The position numbers and the translations under genes were made by a program. A stretch of 28,699 nt of DNA from Hydnum rufescens UP504. Lineage: Eukaryota; Basidiomycota; Agaricomycetes; Cantharellales; Hydnaceae. Of the stretch, positions 1 through 9,040 are shown piece by piece (the first letter of the stretch is position 1; each line of letters starts with the position of its first letter). Below the pieces are notes generated by a model. The model searched no databases and was not told where the DNA came from. It saw only the letters and a list, made by a program, of their open reading frames with translations. The DNA is taken from assembly GCA_014904985.1 (NCBI GenBank), contig MU129231.1, positions 11,158 through 39,856 of the forward strand, in the 5' to 3' direction.

Positions 1-95
1 TGAATTTCTCCATCAGTTTTGATCGGATTTGCATGAAACGACCCTACCTAGAAAGGTATTGGAAATGCCCATCCAGCGGTATGAAGGGCGTCACG
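1..95 (+). repeat. Fragment of the ~159-bp D-module repeat
   Basis: This stretch contains the module landmarks seen in full at 8240-8640: a CATCAGTTTTGATCGGAT block, an AGAAAGGT block about 30 bases later, and a CCAGCGGTA block about 30 bases after that. It is one diverged module cut by the window edge. No coding role is visible. Confidence 0.65.
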
Positions 96-586
96 AACGA
101 GGAAGAACTCGGTGTTCTACATATGAATTTTTCCCCTTGTCTCAGGAGAACATCATTCCCCCTTCCAATTTTCAAATATCGAATATTGTCCAGCAGCCTT
201 ATATCCGAAGGGAGGAAGAAATTACTCTCTCTCTTTTTGTGGATTCAGGGATTGGGGGCAGAGGAGGAGGAGGGGGAGTCTGGATTGGCAACTCCATGGA
301 CTCACGTGGGGAGTGAGGGAACAACAGGTGCTGACAAGGGCACCAATGCTGCCACTGGTTGACTACCCAGCCCATAGCCTGCTGGCTGAGGCCCGAGAGT
401 ATGAGGGCAATAACAATAAGAGAAATGCCAATAATGGCAAGGATGACAATAACCCCTGACTGAATGGAGGAAGAGAGGAGACAAGAGCATTTGAAGAAGT
501 AGGCACCATATGATGGAGTTGACACAGAATGATACTCTGATGGGTAAGTCCACAAGTGGAAGCAAATGTCAATTTGATCCTGACAG
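96..586. other. Unassigned DNA upstream of the RNase H remnant
   Basis: No gene can be supported here. There are short ORFs on both strands, a purine-rich run near 255-285 and an A/G-rich stretch at 400-490. By position it could be decayed upstream coding sequence of element A, but I recognise no gag, protease or reverse transcriptase motif. If it belongs to A, most of the reverse transcriptase has been lost or replaced. Confidence 0.4.
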
Positions 587-799
587 ATGCATGCTAGGCC
601 ATACCATATTTATTCTGACGCTTTGGACGTAGCAATAGGAGCCAGTCTACAACAGGTACAGCCGATGGCAGTCAGAGATCTAAAGGGCATGAAAATATAT
701 GACAGGATCCTTGACACCCATTCCAAAGGAGAATTGGTCCCGAGAATTGCCCATCAAATCTCAAAGAATACAAATGATGTGCCCAACCCCAACCCCTGG
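587..799 (+). pseudogene. Element A RNase H, N-terminal segment
   Basis: The translation contains HIYSDALDVAIGASLQQVQ, the first catalytic-Asp strand of Ty3 RNase H (usual form YxDASxxAIGAVLxQ). It then reads through a family-type insertion (KGMKIYDRILDTHSKGELVP) up to NPNPW, where the reading is cut by the solo LTR. The chain resumes at 1384 with WAEEVET...VIAYWSRSLKSAEQNYS, the next expected RNase H strands. The Met at 587 is not a true start, because the domain continues an upstream polyprotein. The preceding frame already carries a frameshift. Confidence 0.8.
795..799 (+). repeat. Target-site duplication CCTGG (left)
   Basis: CCTGG directly precedes the solo LTR and is repeated directly after it at 1379-1383. 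It is a typical 5-bp Ty3 integration footprint. Confidence 0.85.
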
Positions 800-1378
800 T
801 GTAATAATGCGGTTCTCGACTTTGAGAAGCTGCGGTATTCGTCATCGTTAGACAAGGCGGACTCGACGGATCTGTGAATAGAAGAGAAAGGATAATCCAA
901 CTGTTCTAGGCACTGGCTTCAAACGGGAGGGCCACGAACGAAGCTAAGCACTGGCTTCACTTCGGGCGTGGGAGAAACGTGAGGAGAGGAGAGGATGGGG
1001 AAGTGGGAAGTGGTAGTAACTGGCCAAAGGGCTCAGTTACTATCTAAGGACGAAGTGGTGGGTTAGCTAACCGACTGGAAGCGGGCACTTACCTAGTAGA
1101 GTCGCGCTTGTACGCGACTCTCCTGTATCCGTCTCTGCCCCATGCTCTATGGCGACGGATCACGTGCCTTGGTACGGTCAGATCATCACGCAACTTAGTC
1201 GCGGGTAGTGGCACGGCAGCGTTAGTTTCACGGGTCTTGTGAGAGCGAAGAGGTCCGGGCAAGAAGATGGTTTGATTCCAGCGCGACCGGGACTTAGAAT
1301 CCTCACAGCCACGCTATTATGTAAGATACAATACGAGATGAACTACTATGTACATACGTAGTATGGCCCTATATTACA
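800..1378 (-). mobile_element. Solo LTR of the element A family, reversed
   Basis: The 579-bp block reads, on the - strand, TGTAATATAGGG... to ...TTATTACA. It is homologous over its whole length to the 3' LTR of A at 20587-21156: both carry the two GAAGCCAGTGC(T/C)TAG copies, the GAGCATGGGGCAGAGACGGAT block and the CTGAGCCCTTTGGCCAG block. No internal region accompanies it, so it is the product of LTR-LTR recombination of a full element that had jumped into RNase H of A. The CCTGG duplications flank it. Confidence 0.9.
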
Positions 1379-1383
1379 CCTGG
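1379..1383 (+). repeat. Target-site duplication CCTGG (right)
   Basis: Second copy of the CCTGG duplication bordering the solo LTR. Confidence 0.85.
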
Positions 1384-2145
1384 GCTGAAGAGGTAGAAAC
1401 TACAACAGTATACGTCGAGCGAGTAATAGCCTACTGGAGCAGATCCCTGAAGTCAGCGGAGCAGAACTATTCAGCAACAGAAAGAGAAGCCCTAGGGGTT
1501 AAGGAAGTGCTAGTGCGATTCCAACCCTTCATCGAAGGAGAAAAGAATATAGTGATCACAGACCATGCAGCTTTACAGTGGGCCCAGACATATGAGAATG
1601 CAAACAGGCGTCTCGCGGCATTGGGGGCAGTATTCGCAGCATATCCAGGCCTGGACATAGTGCATAGGGCGGGCATTGTTCACTCAAATGTTGACCCCCT
1701 CTCAAGCCTACAACAGATTCCGCCACATCAATCGCCTGTGGAGGATAACTCACCCTCCTTACCGAGTCAGCTCCCCACACAACTGGTATTCACATGGGAG
1801 GATGCAGTGGAAAGGAAGCTGGCAGAGCGAGCAGCATTCCTCTCAACCCGAGCTCAGAGCAAGAAACAGGAGTCACAGGGCACCAAGGAAGCCCCCCCCA
1901 ATGTGACAGATGAGATAGAGCAGGCTGCCCAGCGAAGGGCTCAAATGGCAAACCCCCCTGGTCGAGAGTACGTGCCACGAACACTGGACATTGAGATTAG
2001 TCCCCAGCGAGTGGAAGCATTCACCAGAGGGTACCAAGCTGACCCTAGCTTCCGACAGCCATGGATCGAGGCAGTGGCAGACAAATTGGAGCTCCTAGCG
2101 GCCCAGAGATTCTACAAGTCCAATGAGGGACTCCTGATCTTCTGA
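1384..2145 (+). pseudogene. Element A RNase H C-terminal part and linker to integrase
   Basis: The reading resumes after the solo LTR with VERVIAYWSRSLKSAEQNYS and EREALGV, the Glu-bearing helix region of Ty3 RNase H. It continues with ITDHAALQWAQ (last catalytic Asp) and HRAGIVHSNVDPLS, the usual HxxGxxNxxxDxLSR end motif with Arg lost. From about 1740 to 2145 comes a Gln/Ala-rich linker leading to integrase. The frame ends at 2145 in a TGA where related elements have Arg before DADW, one of many CGA-to-TGA changes in this window. Confidence 0.8.
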
Positions 2146-3213
2146 GATGCAGACTGGGTAGTGCAATTATGCATGCCAAAGACAGAGGTACACAGGATAC
2201 TCCAGGACTCCCACAAGTCACCTTGGGAAACAGCCCATGCCGGATCCTCGAGGTTATTCCATAAGCTGGCCATGTGATTTTATTGGCCAAAAATATGGGC
2301 CAACATCGTCGAATATACTAAAACATACGACATCTGCCAGAAGACCAAATCAGACAAGCGAGGGCCGATGGGAAAGCGATTCCACTACTCCCATTCGAGG
2401 TGGTGATTCTGGATCTCATCACAGGCCTCCCGAAGTCGGAGGGGCACAATGCAGTACTAGTAATAGTGGACAAACTTACCAAGTTCGTCCAATACGTTCC
2501 CACTACCTCGAGCCTTAAGCAGGAGGGTTTTGCCAAGATGTTCATCCAGCACATCATCTGGAAGTACGGCCTTCCAAGGCAAATGATCGCCAACTGGGAC
2601 GCCAGGTGGTCTTGATCCTTTTAGGCATCGGTGGCCAAACATCTCAATTTAGATTTACTCCTCTCCACTTCTCACCACCTGCAGATGGACAGACAGACAG
2701 AGAAAGCCAATGATACATTGGAAGTCATGTTATGTGCATACACGGCAGAGAATTGCAGTTCCTGGGCCCAGTGGCTCAGAACACTCATGATGGCCCACAA
2801 CTCCACACCTCATACCTCCACCAGTTATTCACCCTTCTTCCTTTTACATGGATACTCCCCTAGGACTAAAGCAATGGCTATGGACCCAGTAAGAAGAGGC
2901 ATTAAGCAGGTCGAGCTCGACAATGCATCTGCTTCCTCATTTGTGGGTGAACTGGAGGCCCATCATTTGTTAGCCAGGGATGTGCTAGCAAGAGCCCAAG
3001 CCAGACAGGCAAAAGCCTATAACACAAGGAGACACAATGAAGAATTTGAAGAAGGAGATGAGGTTCTAGTGAATCCCCATTCTCTGGAATTAGTGGACAT
3101 GCAAGGCATGGGGAAGAAGCTAGTACAATGGCACATAGGGCCTTTCCAGATCTTGGAGAAGATTAACCCAGTAGTCTACCACGTAAATATACCGCCTGAG
3201 TACAAGATGCACC
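2146..3213 (+). pseudogene. Element A integrase (zinc-binding, core and GPY/F-like regions), broken
   Basis: The zinc-binding region is degenerate (HRILQDSHKSP..., then FYWPKIW...TYDICQKTKSD with one of the two usual Cys left) and holds a TGA at 2275-2277. After a frameshift near 2370 the core reads VILDLITGLPKSEGHNAVLV (first catalytic Asp kept), then GLPRQMIANWDARW, where the second catalytic Asp of the usual SDRD motif is replaced. A frame change near 2620 leads to SHHLQMDRQTEKAND, the counterpart of the usual YHPQTDGQTERxN block with its Glu kept. The GPY/F-like part VQWHIGPFQILEKINPVVYH follows. The chain is cut at 3213 after YKMH by element B and resumes at 17505. It cannot be active. 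Confidence 0.85.
3209..3213 (+). repeat. Target-site duplication GCACC (left of element B)
   Basis: GCACC precedes the left LTR of B and recurs at 17505-17509 right after the other LTR. Reading across one copy rejoins KMH to PIINIQHLTKYH of element A. Confidence 0.9.
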
Positions 3214-3668
3214 TGTTAAGGGTTGTACTCGAGGCGAAAGATACAATGATGTAATCAAGTTGAATACAAGGAAATGCCCTTAAGGCAATTGACAAGGGAG
3301 TCGCAAAGTGTGGATTATGTAAGTCACGAGAGATGAGTACATACGAGGAAGACTGGCTTCTTGAGACTTAATAAGTGAGGGTTTAAGATGAGAGTCACGA
3401 GCGATAACTGAGATTGCAAAAGGGGAATTCAATTGGTTGACAATATATTCTTGATCTTCTAAAGAGCGAGTGTACATCAAGCAACTACTTATACTATTAG
3501 AGATCAAAAGGGTTTTATGGATAAAGGGGTGTTGAATAAAGGAAGGATGTATATAATAGGAAATGCTGAAAGAGGATGGCACAATGATGGCAAGGGTGAA
3601 GGTCACATGATGGCGTGATTGGCTTGGTTATTCGTATGTAAGTGAGGTTATGAGTACAACTCATAACA
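3214..3668 (-). repeat. Element B 3' LTR
   Basis: The 455-bp repeat begins TGTTAAGGG and ends CATAACA on the + strand. It matches 17050-17504 at the same length, with about 29 differences by eye, all but about one of them transitions. On the element's own strand it begins TGTTATGAG. A TATTATATAC stretch near 3550-3560 on the - strand is a possible TATA region. Confidence 0.92.
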
Positions 3669-3680
3669 GTACCCCCCTTT
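3669..3680 (-). promoter_or_regulatory. Polypurine tract of element B
   Basis: On the - strand AAAGGGGGGTAC sits directly before the 3' LTR, the expected place for the plus-strand primer of reverse transcription. It fixes the orientation of B. Confidence 0.75.
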
Positions 3681-3761
3681 GAGCACGAAGCCCTCAAAGT
3701 GCATAACTCGAGTTTACAAGGTGGGTATTTTGGTGGTTTCGGCAGTTGCTGTGGTGGTTAC

Positions 3762-3767
3762 TATAAA
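3762..3767 (+). promoter_or_regulatory. TATA-like box of the antisense gene
   Basis: TATAAA lies about 50 bases before the ATG at 3816, in about 150 bp of DNA between the LTR and the gene. The spacing suits a fungal core promoter with a short leader. Confidence 0.45.
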
Positions 3768-3815
3768 GGACAGGTTTGTCGTGCTTGCTTCTGATTCCAT
3801 ACCATCATCATTGAT

Positions 3816-4931
3816 ATGGCCGACAAAGCTATCCTTTCTTTGATCAAGGTGAAGGCGGTGATGGAGATCCTCCAGACTGAGGAGGCAGTTGTGACTGCGA
3901 AGGTTGAGTTGGCGAAGTGGGAGGTGAGTGATGACAACTTTTTTTTTCTGTTTTCTGTAGGTTGTGCTGATTTGTGGTAAAGCGGCAGGTGCAACTTCAA
4001 GGTCAGCTGCCTGAGGTTTCATCTCTCATGCCTGAGATGGGGTTGGCACTTGCAGCTTGGCGTCTGCATGTCGAATGGATCAAGAACGATGTGGGCATTC
4101 GACGTGCCCAGGAGGAGGCAGCAGTGCATGCATTAGAGGAGGCGCATCGTCTTGATGCTGAGGTGCAGTGCGATGCTGAGGCCACTGCTCAGTGTGCAGC
4201 CACAGCAGAGGTGCCACAGGGTGCCTCAAAAGACACGCCTTTGGTTTCGAGTGAGGATGAGGGGTCGTCGATGGTGAGTAAAAAATTTGAAGTCACAATG
4301 TCGCTGATGTGGGTTTTTTAGTGCGATTGGTGCACATCTGTGCACGCTCAGTGGGTGATGGGTGGCAAGAAGGGGGAGGAGCCTCTGTGCATGTCTGGTC
4401 CTCAGTTCTGCTGTCAAGCGTGCACCAAGCGGAACAAGAAGTGTTCCCTTGTGCCAGTGAACCATCAGCACTTGAAGTGGGCGCTGAGGGCAATGAGGAG
4501 CCATCATGGTCCTCCAGGTGATGACACATTGCGTCGCCTGAGTTGAAGGGTTTGCCCTCTTGTGTGGATGAGGGCGAGGCTGAGGAGGAGGTGCCTGGGG
4601 GGCGCCTGGGGTTGCGCCTGGGTTGTCTGTGGGTGACTCGATCCAGCAGATCGAGGCACTCCTGAAGCATATGGAGGAGATGTGGGGCAATGACCCGATG
4701 CCTGAGTTGGCGCAATGCGCGGTTCTCGTGCAGTGGGTGGCTGCTGAGGCATCCACAGTGGTGGAGATGGAGGAGGTGAGGGTGCGGGAGTTGGAGTGGG
4801 GGTTGGCTGTGGCAAGGTTGCACGTGAGTGTCGCGCATGGTGTGCAACAGTGATGGGGGGATGTTGCGGCTTATGCTGAGGCAGGGCAGGAGATCGTGAG
4901 GGAGCAGCGAGATTTAAGGGATGACGAGTGA
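3816..4931 (+). pseudogene. Spliced Cys-rich coiled-coil protein gene, antisense inside element B
   Basis: Exon 1 is 3816-3923 (MADKAILSLIKVKAVMEILQ...). Intron 1 is 3924-3988 (GTGAGT...CAG, CTGAT branch site). Exon 2 is 3989-4273, an Ala/Glu/Arg-rich helical stretch (LALAAWRLHVEWIKND...) likely to be a coiled coil. Intron 2 is 4274-4321 (GTGAGT...TAG, CTGAT branch site). Exon 3 starts CDWC and contains CCQACTKRNKKC, that is CX2CX6C, like one half of a fungal Zn2Cys6 cluster. All exon joins are in phase. Exon 3 then needs two single-base frame corrections (about 4530 and about 4590) to reach a second helical stretch (DSIQQIEALLKHMEEMW) that ends at 4929-4931 after one internal TGA near 4852. 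I cannot name it. Function is unknown; DNA or protein binding is only a guess from the Cys pattern. Odd Trp, His and Cys residues fit CpG decay of Arg codons. Confidence 0.65.
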
Positions 4932-4934
4932 AAC

Positions 4935-4940
4935 AATAAA
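4935..4940 (+). promoter_or_regulatory. Polyadenylation-type signal AATAAA
   Basis: AATAAA lies four bases after the final stop of the antisense gene and is followed by a T-rich stretch. It supports a complete gene unit with its own 3' end. Confidence 0.4.
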
Positions 4941-5048
4941 ATTTTCGTTTATTTTCTGATGTCTGAGAGTAAGCTGAAGTTTGGAGGTTAAGAAGGAAGA
5001 AAAGGGAAAGAAGAGAAACGCCGAAGGTGAGAGAGACATGTGAGGAGA

Positions 5049-5200
5049 CTTGAGCCTTATATGTTCCTCAGAATGTCTGTGTGTAGGGTTGACCCAGTTG
5101 TGGGACATTTGAGTGTCATTTGGATTTAAATGACACTCAAACATCCCACAACTGGGTCAACCCTACACACAGACATTCTGAGGAACATATAAGGCTCAAG
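5049..5200. repeat. 152-bp near-perfect palindrome
   Basis: Two arms of 73 bases (5049-5121 and 5128-5200) are reverse complements with about two mismatches around a 6-base centre GGATTT. The arms begin CTTGAGCCTTATATG. This could be a tiny foldback element or the end of a larger mobile element. It would form a strong hairpin in DNA or RNA. Confidence 0.85.
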
Positions 5201-5229
5201 GCTTTCAACAAATCCCCCTGGGGCCCCCC

Positions 5230-5505
5230 CCATTTCCGCTTTTTTGCTTATGTAATTAGATTAGGTAATATAGCCATATATGGTAGCTTAGGTAAGGCTT
5301 TCCAAATATGGAATATAATTATGTAATATTTCCATATAATGTGTTATGTAATACTTCCATATATGGAAATTAATTAGGTAATCAAATATTATATAATATT
5401 GCCAAATATGGAATGTGCTTAGGTAATCAAATATTATGTAATACTATCAAATATGGAAGTTGATTAGGTAATATTGCCAAATATAGAATATTATGTAATT
5501 TATTA
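5230..5505. repeat. AT-rich block with repeated GTAAT/CCAAATATGG motifs
   Basis: The stretch repeats forms of ATTATGTAATA, TTAGGTAAT and CCA(A/T)ATATGG about every 30-40 bases. Similar TATGTAAT-rich DNA occurs near 12900-13060, 16495-16620 and 22380-22445 beside C-family repeats. No coding capacity is seen. Subterminal repeats of a DNA transposon are one possibility. Confidence 0.5.
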
Positions 5506-5575
5506 AACCCTAACCCTAACCTCACTGGGCATGAGGGTAGACTCCAGACAATTCCAACCCTAACCCTAACCACAT
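5505..5575 (-). repeat. Interstitial telomere-like CCCTAA repeats
   Basis: Two short runs of AACCCTAACCCTAACC (near 5505-5520 and 5556-5573) lie about 40 bases apart. TTAGGG is the usual telomere repeat of basidiomycetes, and two and a half units in each run are more than chance in such AT-rich DNA. Confidence 0.6.
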
Positions 5576-5599
5576 TATTACCATATTTGGCATTAGCAA

Positions 5600-5775
5600 C
5601 ACTTGTGGGTCTTCATGTGTAATGCTATGCTATCTCCCATGAAGCTCATGGGTAATGCTATCCCATGAAGCTCATGTGTAGTGTGATGCTATCTCCCATG
5701 AAGCTCATGGATAATGCTATCCCATGAAGCTCCTGGCCTTAGCATCAATTTCTACATGAGCTTCATGGGCTTTTA
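5600..5775. repeat. Tandem CCCATGAAGCTCATG repeats
   Basis: CCCATGAAGCTC recurs about every 30-45 bases (near 5635, 5665, 5695, 5724), joined by AATGCTATC spacers. An inverted copy (GAGCTTCATGGG) lies near 5759. It is a diverged minisatellite in non-coding DNA between the antisense gene and the end of the B integrase. Confidence 0.6.
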
Positions 5776-5904
5776 GCATATGATCTTATGGCCAGGGCTG
5801 GAAAGAGAGAGAAATGTGGAGAGAGGAGGAGAGAGGAATGTGGAGAGAGGAATGGTCATGAAAGCGTGGTGTCGCGATTGTTATACTGCCAGGTCGAGTA
5901 CATC

Positions 5905-7360
5905 TCATCCTGGTTTTTCAGGGTGTGCGCAATGGAAGTCCATTACTGCTTTGTGAGCATTGGCGAGTTCTGCTGCTGGGAGCCAGCTAAACTCGTCATT
6001 GGTGTGCTTGTAGCTGGACCATCATACACAATAGATTAAGCCATTACTGTGACGGTGACGATCGATCTTGCTGTTGACGATTTCTGCGATTTCGTATTCG
6101 AGTTTGCTGTCGATTTCAACAGGTGGGGGAGGTGGTTGGGTGCGATTGGGGAAGGGATCGGGGTGAATGGGCTCGAGTAGTTGCACATGGAAGACATTGT
6201 GGATTTGATTCATGGCACAAGGGAGACCGAGGCGATATGCATGTGTTGAAACTTTCTTGGTGACTGGGAAGGGGCTGAGTTTCTTGTGGTCAAGTTTCTT
6301 TGATGGTCACTTTGTTTTGATGTTGTGCATGTCGAGCCATACTTGATCACTGATGTTGAGAGTGGGGAAAGGAGGTCGCGATCCAGCTACTTGCTGTTCA
6401 TTTTGTTGTCATGTGATCATGAGTTGGTCGTGAACATACTTGTGTACATCGTGAAGGTTGAGCACGGCTTGGTTGGCCTCAGTTGAAGGCACTGCTTTGA
6501 TATTGATCTCGAGGTTGGGGTGAAAGCCTTTGTTCACGAAGAAGGGTGTCACATTCGTTGCAGAGTGCTCTGTGTTGTTGTATGTGAACTCTGCAAGGGG
6601 GTGAAGTAGCGCCCAGTCATCTTGCAGGTAGTCGACATAAATTTGTAAGTACTGCTCAAGGATTTGGTTCAGGTGCTCAGTTTGGCCATCAGTCTCGGGG
6701 TGATACACAGTTGAGGTTGAGTTTGATGCCAAGTCTCTTCATGAGTGATTTCCAGAAGTTGGAAATTAAAAGTGAGCCTCAATCTGAGACAATGTTGGCA
6801 GGTGTACTGTGTTTGGATATGACCCAATTGATGACTAGGTCGGCGAGTCCTTCTGTGGGAAGTGTCACGACTGTGGGATGAAGAGACCCATCTTCGTGAA
6901 TCGGTCAACGATAACAAGGATGGAGTCGAATGAGGAGGAGGGTGGGAGTCTGGTGATGAAGTCCATCGTGATCAAGTTCCAGGGTTGATCAGCAATGGAG
7001 AGGAATTTGAGGGGGCCATATGTGGCATGATGTGAGGATTTCGTGTGAGCACATATGACACAAGATCGTACATATGCCTTGACCATTTTTGTTAGTCCTG
7101 GCCAATAGTATTTCCGTGTAATAAGATGGATGGTTTTGTGAATGCCTGGGTGGCCCATGAGGAGGTGGTCATGCGAAGTGCGAAGAATGTTGAGGCAGAG
7201 ATCGTGATAGTTGGGACATAGACGCATCCTTTGTGTAGTATCAATGTTGTGTCCTCTGTGAGTGAGAAGAAGGTGGGGGGGGGCTGACAAGTTGTCTTTG
7301 TTGGTCTCGATGTGTTCATGCACTTGCATTGTGAGGGTGTCGTCACAAGTGCCTTTGTGA
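5905..7360 (-). pseudogene. Element B integrase with chromodomain
   Basis: Read from 7360 downwards. The zinc-binding region has HDHLLMGHPG then RSCVICAHTKS (HHCC complete). The core begins MDFITRLPPSSSFDSILVIV with the first Asp. After a one-base frameshift near 6888 the next block is ANIVSD, with TGA where Arg of SDRG is expected. After another frameshift near 6735 comes YHPETDGQTEHLNQ with the catalytic Glu. The C-terminal part has VFHVQLLEP, a Pro-rich linker PPPPPVEID and a chromodomain (YEIAEIVNSKIDRHRHS ... EFSWLPAAELANAHKAV) that ends HPEKPG at the stop 5905-5907. TGA codons replace Arg at MIT*QQ, KTK*PSKK and CV*W. It would insert cDNA at marked chromatin if intact; it is not. Confidence 0.9.
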
Positions 7361-8120
7361 ATCAGTGCGAGAGTCGTTTCGGAGTCAAGAGGGTGGTTGT
7401 TGAGGGTTGCTCTTAAGTATGTGCTAAGAGCTGTGTCCGAGTCAAGAGGTTTGGTGTCACGAATGATCGTTTGAAGGTTTTGCGGGTTTGCAGTTGCATA
7501 TACCTCGTTTCATTCGGGTGGATAAATGTCGGGGCGTCTTGTGAGGGTGTCTGGTTTTCCTCCCAGTCATCCTGGTTGATAGATGATGATGTAGTCAAAG
7601 GAGGAGAGGTATTCTGACCATCATGCCTGTCGACAAGTGAGGAGTTTCATGGAGGTGAAGTACTCCAAGTTTTTGTGGTCTGTGATGACAGAAACCATGT
7701 GAGTGGTGCCTTCAAGATATGCTCACCAGGCGCCAAAGGCGTTGAAGATCACGAGGAGTTCCTTGTCGTGGATGTCATAGTTTAGTTCTGCACTTTGCAT
7801 TGATCGCAAGCGGAACGCAATGGGTCGAACTTCATTGTTCTCGTCGATTTGTGACAAGATTGCGGTGATGGCGTAGTCGGACACATCAGTTTCTACAATG
7901 ATGCATAATTCGGGGTCGAAGTGGCGGAGGATGGGGGCTGATACGAAGGCGTTTTTGATGCTTTCAAAAGCTCATTGGGTCTCATCGTTCCATGCGAAGG
8001 TTTCGTCTTTTTCGTGAAACAGATTAAGGGGTGCACGAGGTCTGAGTAGGTTGCGATGAAGTGGCGGTAGAAGTTTGCAAAGCCTAGGAATGACTGGACT
8101 TCTTTTACCAAGGTGGGCAT
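7361..8120 (-). pseudogene. Element B RNase H and connection to integrase
   Basis: The reading starts with [20 protein letters not shown], the conserved block right after the RT palm/thumb in Ty3 elements. An RNase H region follows in shifting frames: ETDVSDYAI near 7890, [23 protein letters not shown], then DYIIIYQPG and GGKPDTLTRRPDIYPPE. This is the expected order for a Ty3 polyprotein of this fungal type. Several frameshifts and stops break it. Its N-terminal neighbour (RT) is at 9642-10541, separated by repeat D. Confidence 0.85.
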
Positions 8121-8239
8121 GGTGTGGAAGATAAAAACATCCAGTATCAGAAAACGCGAAATCACACCACTCTCAGCCTTTGGACGATCACATGACCAAT
8201 TACGAAATTAATTACAGCTACACGCAGAAATCGAATTCG

Positions 8240-8640
8240 TTCTATAACTCCGTCAGTTTTGATCGGAGAGGTACGCCCATATAACGCTTAGAAAGCTACG
8301 ATTCACACCTTTCGAACGGTACCAAACACAAGTCGAACGGACCAGAAATGCACTCTCCAGACCAATATTACTGTCAAAATCCGGGATTTTCAGTACAAAA
8401 TGAATTTCTCTGTCAGTTCGCATCCAATCCTCTCGGAACAACCACGCCTGGAAAGATATAAAAAATTCGCATCCAACGGTACTGAGCACGCAAAGCACAG
8501 ATCAAAACTGAACTCTACAGAACAATATTACTGTCAGAATCAACACCCATCAGTAAAAAACGAATTTCTCTGTCAGTTTACACTGGATCTGCTCGGAACC
8601 ACCGCGCCCAGAAAGCTGTTAAAAATCCGCATCGAATGAT
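8240..8640 (+). repeat. Tandem ~159-bp modules in repeat D
   Basis: Modules start near 8240, 8400 and 8560. Each has a (T)CTCTGTCAGTT-type block, then a (C/A)GCGCC(C/T)AGAAAGCT-type block about 50 bases on, then AACGGTACC-type, then ACAGAACAATATTACTGTCA. The third module is partial. Related single or double modules occur at 1-95, 23715-23985, near 24205, and reversed at 28520-28699. Confidence 0.8.
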
Positions 8641-8678
8641 ACCAAGAACGTCCATTATGGATGTAAACTGTTGTTTCT

Positions 8679-8749
8679 GCATCAAATCCCATCCCATGCA
8701 CTTGTCCCCATTATCAACCAGCAACAAAAACATCTTAACCACTGGACTA
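8679..8749 (-). ncRNA. tRNA-like pol III head (A and B boxes) in repeat D
   Basis: On the - strand TAGTCCAGTGGTTAAG (8749-8734) fits a tRNA A box and GGGATTTGATGC (8690-8679) fits a decayed B box, 59 bases apart. That spacing suits a tRNA with a long variable arm, or a tRNA-derived SINE. The copy at 28413-28482 keeps a better B box, GGGATTCGATGC. No cloverleaf or functional tRNA is claimed. Confidence 0.55.
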
Positions 8750-8879
8750 CAAACAAATTAATCTCCAAGAACTCGGAAATATCCTTTGATTTCATCTCCC
8801 ATTGCCACAAATAACTTCTAGAACCTCACAGATAAGAAAGATAACACCTTCTTAGCAACCCTTTTGTTCTGTTTATGAA

Positions 8880-9001
8880 TGACTCACCTATCATGCAACC
8901 ACTTTATGAATGACTCACCTATTATGCAACCACTTTATGAATGACTCACCCTCCTTGACAACCCTATTGTTCTCACATATGACTCACCTAGGAGTGAGTC
9001 A
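8880..9001 (+). promoter_or_regulatory. Cluster of five TGA(C/G)TCA (Gcn4/AP-1-type) sites
   Basis: TGACTCA occurs at 8880-8886, 8911-8917, 8942-8948 and 8980-8986, and TGAGTCA at 8995-9001. The last two form a palindrome around CACCTAGGAG. The first three are embedded in a repeat of about 31 bases (TTTATGAATGACTCACC). TGACTCA is the known site of fungal Gcn4/Cpc1 bZIP factors. The cluster ends 32 bases before a TATA box. Confidence 0.6.
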
Positions 9002-9032
9002 TATTCTTTAAACACAGCCACCTTCAGAAAGG

Positions 9033-9040
9033 TATAAAAG
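9033..9040 (+). promoter_or_regulatory. TATA box of repeat D
   Basis: TATAAAAG is followed by C/T-rich DNA. With the upstream bZIP cluster it looks like a pol II promoter reading rightwards, as in an LTR. A GTGAGT donor-like site follows near 9263. No ORF follows. Confidence 0.5.

Noticed and set aside
8679..8749. Functional tRNA gene in repeat D
   Set aside because: Only A- and B-box similarity is present; no cloverleaf with acceptor stem could be drawn, and the B box is mutated here.
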